A stretch of DNA of 33,847 bases from Burkholderiaceae bacterium (GTDB lineage Bacteria > Pseudomonadota > Gammaproteobacteria > Burkholderiales > Burkholderiaceae_E): NCBI GenBank assembly GCA_023383035.1, contig JAHDYE010000011.1, forward strand, positions 1 to 33,847, in the 5' to 3' direction. A program made the translations under genes and the position numbers. Of the stretch, positions 9,492 through 16,776 are shown in pieces (the stretch's first letter is position 1; each line of letters opens with the position of its first letter). The notes below the pieces were generated by a model, which searched no databases, was not told where the DNA came from, and saw only the letters and a list, made by a program, of their open reading frames with translations.

Positions 9492-10553
9492 TCAGGCCCT
9501 CGTCTTGACCGTGCGCCAGCCGGACGCGCCTTTCCAGAGCGCGTCCATCTCCTTCTGACTCGCGAGCGCCTTGCCGAACCAGGGAAGGTTTCCTTCCTTG
9601 GCCGTCTTCTCCGCCCACTTCAGGCCGATGTCGCGAGCCGCGTACTGCACCTCGGGCGAGAGTTCGATCAGCGTATTGCCCGCCTTCTTGTAGAAATCGA
9701 GCGCTTTGGCGTCCTCCTGGCCGACCTTCATCCAGAAATCCACCGTCACGAGCCTGGCCACCGTTTCGACCAGTTTCTGGTCGGCGGGCGTGAGCTTGGC
9801 CCAGGCCTCCTTGTTGATCGCCAGCTCGAAGGGCGCTGTGGGCTGGTGAACGCCAGGGTAGATGATGTACTTGGCGATCTTGTGAAAGCCCATCGAGATG
9901 TTCTCGTACATCGTGCCCCACTCGGTGGCGTCGATCGCGCCGCGCTCGAGCATCGGGTACACGTCGCCGCCCGCGGTCGTCACCGGCGCTGCGCCGAGAT
10001 CCTTGGCCATGTCCAGCCACGCGCCTGCGGTGCGCATCTTCAGGCCCTTGAGGTCGGCCAGCGTCTGGACCGGCTTTCTCGAGTGCAGGAAAGCCTCGGC
10101 GGTACGGGCCGCCAACGGGAACGAGATGATGTCGGCGGTTTCCTCCCGAAACTTGCGCTGCATCTCGACGCCGCCGGCCTGGTACAGCCAGTGCAGCATC
10201 CGTTCGGTGTCGAAGGAGCCCGCGTACCCGCCGAACAGTACCGTCGTCGGATCCTTGCCCCAGTCGTAGCCCATCCAGGTGTGGCCGCACTCGGCGATTC
10301 CGTTCTTGACCGTCTCGGGCACCTTCAGTGCGTTGCCCAGCGCGCCACCCGGGAACACCTCGACCTTGAAGCGTCCGCCGGAAAGCTCGCCCATCTTCTC
10401 GGCGAATGCCTTCGCGCCGAGGTCCATCAACGGGCCGCCGCCCCATCCGGTGGCCATCTTCCAGTTGATCGTGGACTGCGCCTGCGCCGGCTGCGCAAGC
10501 GTCGCGCCGGCAGTCGCGATCGCACCGGCCTTGAGAAAATCGCGTTTCTTCAT
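9492..10553 (-). CDS. TRAP transporter substrate-binding protein (DctP)
   Basis: MKKRDFLKAGAIATAGATLAQPAQAQ signal peptide (KRDFLK, possibly Tat-like); INWKMATGWGGG...GGRFKVEVFPGGALG; LKGLKMRTAG. Confidence 0.9.
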   Translation of the reverse strand: MKKRDFLKAGAIATAGATLAQPAQAQSTINWKMATGWGGGPLMDLGAKAFAEKMGELSGGRFKVEVFPGGALGNALKVPETVKNGIAECGHTWMGYDWGKDPTTVLFGGYAGSFDTERMLHWLYQAGGVEMQRKFREETADIISFPLAARTAEAFLHSRKPVQTLADLKGLKMRTAGAWLDMAKDLGAAPVTTAGGDVYPMLERGAIDATEWGTMYENISMGFHKIAKYIIYPGVHQPTAPFELAINKEAWAKLTPADQKLVETVARLVTVDFWMKVGQEDAKALDFYKKAGNTLIELSPEVQYAARDIGLKWAEKTAKEGNLPWFGKALASQKEMDALWKGASGWRTVKTRA

Positions 10554-10595
10554 TCCCCGTCTCCTCTGTTGTCTTTGGTTCGGACTTCGCTAGGA

Positions 10596-11408
10596 CTAGG
10601 CTGCTTGCTCGGCGACCGGGCCGTCGAGCGAGACCGGCGCGTCGGGCCGTCGGTACTTCTCGATCACCGGTTTCAACTCCGGTTTGATGTGGTCTTCGCT
10701 GTAGCCGTTGAAGATGGTTCCGACCAGGCCACGATCGAGGTCGCTCGTCCCCATCAGCCAGTCGGCGATCGGGAACGTCAGGTTCATGTTGTGCCCCATC
10801 ATGATTCCGTAGTTGTGGTGCGCCGTGTGATGACGCCTGATCGTGTTGATGAAGGGCGTGTGGCGCACGAACCAGTTGTCATGGACGTGGCAGCAGTAGT
10901 GGAAGCTCTCATATATCAGGTACTGCCCGACGATCGTCACCATCAGGATGTAGCCGGCGTTCGGGTTGATCAGCGCGCCGAGCACGAGCGCGAACGGCAC
11001 GCCCAGCGCCATGAAGGTGAACAGCGCACGCCACGGAAAGAAGATGATCCGCCATTCGCGCGCAGTGTCCACCGTCATCTCGTTGTCGGTGAAGTACTGG
11101 TGGTGCTGACGCGTGTGGCGGTCGTAGATCGCGCGCAGCGCCCACACGTCGATCAGACGATGCATCACGTTCTTGTGCATGTACCACTCGAACAGGTTCG
11201 AGAAGACGAACACCGGCACCACGAGCAACCACTCCCATCCGGCGTTGTCGAGGCGCATGACGCACCACCAGATCACCGCGATGCCCACGACGTAGATCAC
11301 GGCGATGTGCAGCGGGCCGTTGTAGGCGGGGTGGATCTCCGAGCGGTACTGCTCGCGAAACGCCACTTGGCGGGGCGACGGGTTGTGCCGTTCGATCAGT
11401 TCTGCCAT
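10596..11408 (-). CDS. Fatty acid hydroxylase/sterol desaturase family di-iron protein
   Basis: Histidine boxes HKNVMH, HTRQHH, HYCCHVH, HHTAHH among transmembrane segments. Confidence 0.82.
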   Translation of the reverse strand: MAELIERHNPSPRQVAFREQYRSEIHPAYNGPLHIAVIYVVGIAVIWWCVMRLDNAGWEWLLVVPVFVFSNLFEWYMHKNVMHRLIDVWALRAIYDRHTRQHHQYFTDNEMTVDTAREWRIIFFPWRALFTFMALGVPFALVLGALINPNAGYILMVTIVGQYLIYESFHYCCHVHDNWFVRHTPFINTIRRHHTAHHNYGIMMGHNMNLTFPIADWLMGTSDLDRGLVGTIFNGYSEDHIKPELKPVIEKYRRPDAPVSLDGPVAEQAA

Positions 11409-11514
11409 GGCTGTCCTCCTTTGCTGCGTGATTGCCGAATGCCAGATCCGGGAGACTGCCGTCATGCGTCCGGCGCTGCGCGGTATCGTGTCATGCACCG
11501 TGGCACCGAGCGGC

Positions 11515-13440
11515 TCACGCCGCCAGCAGACGCTTGGCTTCGTTGACTGCCTGCACCGCGTCGGCGGCGAATCCGTCGGCGCCGATCTGGCGCGCGAACT
11601 TGTCGCTGACCGGCGCCCCCCCGACGAACACCTTGCGCCCGTCGCGCAGCCCCCGCGCGTCGAGCTCGCGGATGATCGCGGGCATTTCCATCATCGTCGT
11701 GGTAAGCAGCGCCGACAACCCGATCACGTCCGGGCGATGCTCGGCGACCGCGTCGCAGAACGCATCGCGCGCGACGTTCACCCCTAGGTCGATCACCTCG
11801 AATCCGACCCCGCGCAGCATCGTCACCACCAGGTTCTTGCCGATGTCGTGCATGTCGCCCTTGACCGTGCCGATCAGCACGCGCCCGCGCTTCTCGTTCG
11901 ATCCGCCCGCCGCCAGGTGCGGCTCGAGCACGCTCACCGCGCTGCTCATCGCGCGTGCCGCGAGCAGCACCTCCGGAATGAACGCCTCGCCGCTCGCCAT
12001 GCGCTTGCCCACCACGTCGATCGCCGCGATCAGCCCCTTGTCCAGGATGTCGCGCGCCGCCACGCCCTGCGCGAGCAGTTCGGCGACATGCTCCCTGATC
12101 GCCAGGTGCTTGCCCTTGCTCACGTCCTGGCGCACCTGCGCGTAGATCTCCTCGCCCGCCGCTTCGCCCGCCTCGGCCGCGGCCGACGCCGCGACCGCGC
12201 CGCCTGCACCGGCCGTCGGCAGCGGCCGGAACGCCCCCGCCTTCAGCGGCAGCGACCCCTCGCGCTCGACCCGCTCGCCGATGCGCTGCAGCCGCGAGAA
12301 GATCGCCCCGGGCGGCACCTGGTCAGCCACCCCGACCAGGTAGCGCGTTCCCGGCGCGACCGCACGAAACAACTCGTCCAGGTAGGCCTCGAAGTCCGCC
12401 TCGCTGGTCTCGGGCAACACCACCGTCGAGGGCACGCCTCCGAACAGCGTGAGCTTCGGGCTCCAGCGCCGGTAGTACTCGGCCAGGCTCAGCTTCGTCA
12501 TCGGCGCCGGACAGATCGACTCGGCGATGTGCATCCCCGACTCGCGGATCAGGCCCATCAGCCCCTCGTTCTCGCCGTCGGTGTGGCACATCAACAGCTT
12601 GCCGCGCGCCTCGAGCGCCGTCGAAACCTTGCGCAGCCACGGACTGATCTCGCGCTCGAAGTAGGGCGGGTACGTGATCATGTCGTCGTAGTTCGCGCCC
12701 CAGAATACGACCTCGGCCGGCGAATCGCACTGGATCGCGAGCATCCGCTCGAACAGCGGCTCCATCTGCGAGGCCAGCCGCTGGAGCTTGTCGTAGTGGT
12801 CCTTGTAGTGGAAGAAGAACTGCGTCGAGTCGATCAGGTCGCGCTGGATCTCGTTGACCGGCGACGCGCCGAACGGACCCATCGAGACGGCCACGCCGTC
12901 GTCGCGCATCTCCTCGGCGGACCAGCGGTTGAAACGTTCGGGGTTGAGCTTCAGGTCGAGGTGTTCGTACAGGCACCCTGCCGCCTCGTAGTCGTCCACG
13001 GACTTGATCAGCGGTTCGACGATGGTCGGGATCGTCGTGCCGAGCCGCTGCGCCTCGAGGTCATAGTGCACGGTGGTGCTGACCATGCCCAGCGGCGTGT
13101 GGTACTCGACCCGCATTCGCGGACCGTCGTGTACCACCTTGACCTCGACCTTGTTCGAGATCACCAGGTCGTAGACCGTATCGCGGCTGCCGAACAAGCC
13201 GATGCCGCGATGCAGGTACATCGGCTGGATCGCCGGGTCGAGCTGGTCGTCGGCAAAGCGAAAGTACAGCGCCCAGCCCTCGGCGCGCGCGATCTCGTTC
13301 ATCGCGCGTCCGGCGTGCTGCGCGGGCAGCGTGCCGCAGGTATGGTTGGCGAGATACCACAGGTCCAGCCGCGGAACGTAGGGCAACCGGTCGACCTGCT
13401 CGCCGCGAAACGCAGCGAGCATGCGCGCCTTGTGGTTCAT
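11515..13440 (-). CDS. Fusion of UroD-family methyltransferase and C-terminal corrinoid-binding domain (CmuA-like architecture)
   Basis: N-terminal MNHKARMLAAFRGEQVDRLPYVPRLDL and LLMCHTDGENEGLMGLIRESGMHIAESICP; Ala-rich linker; C-terminal GTVKGDMHDIGKNLVVTMLRGVGFEVIDLGVNV. Confidence 0.85.
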   Translation of the reverse strand: MNHKARMLAAFRGEQVDRLPYVPRLDLWYLANHTCGTLPAQHAGRAMNEIARAEGWALYFRFADDQLDPAIQPMYLHRGIGLFGSRDTVYDLVISNKVEVKVVHDGPRMRVEYHTPLGMVSTTVHYDLEAQRLGTTIPTIVEPLIKSVDDYEAAGCLYEHLDLKLNPERFNRWSAEEMRDDGVAVSMGPFGASPVNEIQRDLIDSTQFFFHYKDHYDKLQRLASQMEPLFERMLAIQCDSPAEVVFWGANYDDMITYPPYFEREISPWLRKVSTALEARGKLLMCHTDGENEGLMGLIRESGMHIAESICPAPMTKLSLAEYYRRWSPKLTLFGGVPSTVVLPETSEADFEAYLDELFRAVAPGTRYLVGVADQVPPGAIFSRLQRIGERVEREGSLPLKAGAFRPLPTAGAGGAVAASAAAEAGEAAGEEIYAQVRQDVSKGKHLAIREHVAELLAQGVAARDILDKGLIAAIDVVGKRMASGEAFIPEVLLAARAMSSAVSVLEPHLAAGGSNEKRGRVLIGTVKGDMHDIGKNLVVTMLRGVGFEVIDLGVNVARDAFCDAVAEHRPDVIGLSALLTTTMMEMPAIIRELDARGLRDGRKVFVGGAPVSDKFARQIGADGFAADAVQAVNEAKRLLAA

Positions 13441-13514
13441 GGTCTCTCCTGTGGAGCGTCGACGCGTCGAACGCCGCCGGGAGCACCGCCACCCGATTAC
13501 GAGCAAACGCCGAT

Positions 13515-13529
13515 CATATTAGTGATATG
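13515..13529. promoter_or_regulatory. Inverted repeat CATAT-TAGTG-ATATG upstream of the fused methyltransferase
   Basis: Same CATATTA...ATATGTT core as 7421-7437; 75-89 nt upstream of the start codon. Confidence 0.45.
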
Positions 13530-13558
13530 TTAGGCGTATACATTCGGCGCTGTCCACA

Positions 13559-13712
13559 GTATCGTGTTGTGCACCGCGGCACCGGGCGGCACGCCGTCGG
13601 CGAACGTCTGGCTTCGTCGACTACCGGCACCGCGTCGGCGGCGAAGCCATCGACGCCGATCCGGCGGCGAACCTGCCGCTCACTGGCGCACCTCCGACGA
13701 ACCCTTGCGTTC
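13559..13712 (-). pseudogene. Degraded duplicate of the 3' end of the fused corrinoid methyltransferase gene
   Basis: About 150 bp aligns by eye with 11484-11637. Residual protein: GVDGFAADAVPVVDEARR versus GADGFAADAVQAVNEAKR. Confidence 0.8.
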
Positions 13713-13722
13713 GTCATGTCTG

Positions 13723-14439
13723 TCAGACGTCGGTGTCGAGCGTCGCCCGGGTGAAACTCTCGATGTGATCGATCAGCGCGTCGGTGGCGCGTCCCGCGCC
13801 GGCCTCGTCACCCTCGGCGATCGCCTCGGCGATCGCCGCATGCAGATTGGCCGTGACCGGCATGTCGGCGGCCTGCTGGTAGTGCACGTACCAGAAACGG
13901 CGCGAGAGCGGCTGCATCAGACGCATCGCCGCCGCGGCGAACTCGTTGCGCGCCGTCATGATCGCGAGCTCGTTGTACTCGTTGTCGGTGCGCATGAAGC
14001 CGACGTCGTCGTTCGCCTTGGCGGCCTTTCTGAAATTGACCGCGAGCGCGGCGAACCGCGCGCGTTCGCGCGGCTGAGCGCGCCGCGCCGCGCTGCGCGA
14101 CACCAGCCGTTCGATCTCGCGGCGAACCTCGAGCATCCCGAGCTGGCGCTTCACATTGATGTCCGAAACGATCACTCCGCGCCGCGGCAGGATCTGCACC
14201 AGCTTCTCGCGCGACAATCGTTGCAGCGCCTCGCGAATCGGCGTGCGACCGATTCCCAGCATTTGCGACAGTTCGGCTTCCGACACCGCACTACCGGGCG
14301 CCAGCTTGAGCGTGACGATCATCTCCTCGAGCGTGCCGTAGGCGCGATCGGTCAGCGTTTCGCCTGCGGAACCCGGAGCGCGAAGCGCCGGCTTCGTTCC
14401 GTCGCGCACGGTTGCCGCAACCTTGCGCGCGGACGTCAA
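13723..14439 (-). CDS. GntR-family (FCD-type) transcriptional regulator
   Basis: SEAELSQMLGIGRTPIREALQRLSREKLVQILPRRGVIV wHTH; C-terminal effector domain with D-N-H residues. Likely TTG start overlapping the upstream TGA; GTG further in is possible. Confidence 0.88.
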   Translation of the reverse strand: MTSARKVAATVRDGTKPALRAPGSAGETLTDRAYGTLEEMIVTLKLAPGSAVSEAELSQMLGIGRTPIREALQRLSREKLVQILPRRGVIVSDINVKRQLGMLEVRREIERLVSRSAARRAQPRERARFAALAVNFRKAAKANDDVGFMRTDNEYNELAIMTARNEFAAAAMRLMQPLSRRFWYVHYQQAADMPVTANLHAAIAEAIAEGDEAGAGRATDALIDHIESFTRATLDTDV

Positions 14440-15305
14440 ACCTGCCTCCGTTTCTCCAGCATTTCGAGGAAGCGCTCGTACTCGCGCATGTCCACGCCAT
14501 AGCTGTGCTCGTCGTCCGGGAAGCTGCCTGCCTTCACTTCGGCCACGTACTGCTTGAGGCCGCCCACGGCCACTTCCGTCAGGTTGGCGAAGCGCTTCGT
14601 GAACTTCGGCTTGAAGTCGGTGAACACGCCGAGCAGGTCGTACGAGAGCAGGATCTGCCCGTCGGTGCCGACTCCCGCCCCGATGCCGATCGTCGGGATC
14701 TCCAGCTGGGCCGAGATCGCGGCGGCGATCTTGGCCGGCACCGCTTCGAATTCCAGCATGAAGCAGCCGGCATCCTGGATCGCCAGCGCGTCCTCGAGGA
14801 TCTTCATCGCCGCCTCGGCGGTCTTTCCCTGGATCCTGAATCCGCCGAAGGTCGCGACCGTGTGCGGCGTCAGCCCGATGTGCGACGCGGTCGGGATGCC
14901 CGCATCGACCAGCGCCTTGAGAATGTGCGCCTGGCTCTTGCCGCCTTGCGGCTTGACCGCGTCGCATCCGGCCTCCTGCATGAACCTCGTGGCGTTGGTC
15001 AGCGCGCGGTCGACGGTGTTGTAGCTCTGGTAGGGCATGCAGCCGAGAACGAAGGTGTTCATCGCGCCGCGGCGCACCGCCTGCGAGTGCAGCACCATCA
15101 TGTCCATCGTCGCGGGAATCGTGTTCGGGTGCCCATGTGCGGTCATCGCCAGGCTGTCTCCGACCACACACACGTCCACTCCCGCCGCTTCGGCCCACTT
15201 GGCCGATGTGTAGTCGAGCACCGAGGTGTAGACCATCTTCTCGCCGGTCTTCTTCGACTCCCGGATCTCTGGAATCGTGCGCTTCTTGCGCTCGCCCTGA
15301 TTCAT
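14436..15305 (-). CDS. PanB (3-methyl-2-oxobutanoate hydroxymethyltransferase)-family protein, divergent
   Basis: DYTSAKWAEAAGVDVCVVGDSLAM, AVRRGAMNTFVLGCMPYQSY, HIGLTPHTVATFGGFRIQGK, IPTIGIGAGVGTDGQILLSYDLLGV, EVKAGSFPDDEHSYG. Confidence 0.85.
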   Translation of the reverse strand: MNQGERKKRTIPEIRESKKTGEKMVYTSVLDYTSAKWAEAAGVDVCVVGDSLAMTAHGHPNTIPATMDMMVLHSQAVRRGAMNTFVLGCMPYQSYNTVDRALTNATRFMQEAGCDAVKPQGGKSQAHILKALVDAGIPTASHIGLTPHTVATFGGFRIQGKTAEAAMKILEDALAIQDAGCFMLEFEAVPAKIAAAISAQLEIPTIGIGAGVGTDGQILLSYDLLGVFTDFKPKFTKRFANLTEVAVGGLKQYVAEVKAGSFPDDEHSYGVDMREYERFLEMLEKRRQV

Positions 15306-15381
15306 TGCGTTCCCCCTGCAAACCGAGGTCCCCTCGGCGTGGAACCGACGCTCTCCCTCAGACCGTTCAGTCGTATGAAAA

Positions 15382-15391
15382 TGATATATCA
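15382..15391. promoter_or_regulatory. TGATATATCA palindrome in the divergent panB-like/enolase-like intergenic region
   Basis: Perfect 10-bp palindrome in an AT-rich patch (GTATGAAAATGATATATCAAC); partial similarity to the 7421 and 13515 sites. Confidence 0.3.
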
Positions 15392-15477
15392 ACAACGAAC
15401 CGGTGCGCGCCTCCACGGATGTCGCGATGGCGTTAAGCTCGCCGGGTCCGATGCGATTCCTGCTTTCTTTTTGCTCC

Positions 15478-16776
15478 ATGACAGCCACCGCCATCCGTTC
15501 GCTGCACGCCCGCCAGGTCCTCGATTCGCGAGGCCGCCCCACGGTCGAAGTCGACATCGTCCTCGAAGACGGCTCGCCGGGCCGCGCCTCGGTGCCCTCG
15601 GGCGCCTCCACCGGCGCGGCCGAGGCGTACGAGCTGCGCGACCGCGAGCCCGCGCGCTACGCCGGACTCGGCGTGCGACGCGCGGTGGCCAACGCCAACG
15701 GCGAGATCGCCGACGCGCTGCGCGGCTGCGACGCCTGCGACCAGACCGGACTGGACCGGCGACTCGTCGAGCTCGACGGCACGCCGCGGCTCGAGCGCCT
15801 GGGCGCCAACGCGATCCTCGGCGTCTCGCTGGCGGCCTGCCGGGCCGCAGCGGTATCGCTACGCCAGCCGCTGTACCGGCGCATCGCGGACCTGGCCGGC
15901 ACCGGTGCGCTCACGATGCCGATGCCGATGGTCAACATCCTGTCGGGCGGCCTGCACGCCGGCCGCGGGATGGACGTGCAGGACTTCCTCGCGATCCCCG
16001 CCAGCGCGCGTTCGATCGCCGAGGCGATCGAGATGGTCGCCGCGGTGCGCGCGGCCGCCAGCGAAGCGATGACGCAGCGCGGCCTGCCCACGCTGCTGGC
16101 CGACGAGGGCGGATTGAGCCCGGGTCTGGCGACCGGCCGCGAGGCGCTGGAGCTGTTGGTCGAATCGATCGCCCGCGCAGGCCTGGCAGCGGGCCGCGAC
16201 GTGAGCATCGCGATCGACGTGGCGGCGACCTCCCTGAAGGGCCCGGCACCCGGCCGCTACCGACTCGCCCGGGAGGGCCGCGATGCGAGCAGCGCCGAGA
16301 TGGTCGAGCTGGCGGCCGGTTGGGTGCGCGACTTTCCGGTGGTGTCGATCGAGGACGCGCTCGACGAAGAAGACTGGACCGGCTGGCGGGCGTTGACCGA
16401 GCGACTGGGCAGCTCCGCGCAGCTGGTGGGCGACGACCTGTTCACCACGAACCCGGCACGGGTGGCGCGCGGCATCGCCGAAGGCGTGGCCAACGGCGTG
16501 CTGATCAAGCTGAACCAGAACGGCACATTGAGCGGCACGCTGGACGTGATGCGCCGGGCCCGCGAGGCGGGCTATGCGCCGGTCGTTTCGGCGCGCTCCG
16601 GAGAGACCGAGGACCCGTTCATCGCCGACCTGGCGGTGGGCACCGGCGCCGGCCAGATCAAGATCGGCTCGCTGCGCTGCGGCGAGCGACTCGCCAAGTA
16701 CAACCAGTTGCTGCGCATCGAGGAGGAAAGCGGCGCGCCCTTTGCCGGCACCTCGGCGCTGGCCGGCCGGCGGTGA
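15478..16776 (+). CDS. Enolase-superfamily paralog (phosphopyruvate hydratase-like) with substituted active-site positions
   Basis: VLDSRGRPTVEVD, SIEDALDEEDW, LVGDDLFTTNPARV, VLIKLNQNGTLSGTLD, SARSGETEDPFIADLAVGTGAGQIKIGS. Confidence 0.88.
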   Translation: MTATAIRSLHARQVLDSRGRPTVEVDIVLEDGSPGRASVPSGASTGAAEAYELRDREPARYAGLGVRRAVANANGEIADALRGCDACDQTGLDRRLVELDGTPRLERLGANAILGVSLAACRAAAVSLRQPLYRRIADLAGTGALTMPMPMVNILSGGLHAGRGMDVQDFLAIPASARSIAEAIEMVAAVRAAASEAMTQRGLPTLLADEGGLSPGLATGREALELLVESIARAGLAAGRDVSIAIDVAATSLKGPAPGRYRLAREGRDASSAEMVELAAGWVRDFPVVSIEDALDEEDWTGWRALTERLGSSAQLVGDDLFTTNPARVARGIAEGVANGVLIKLNQNGTLSGTLDVMRRAREAGYAPVVSARSGETEDPFIADLAVGTGAGQIKIGSLRCGERLAKYNQLLRIEEESGAPFAGTSALAGRR

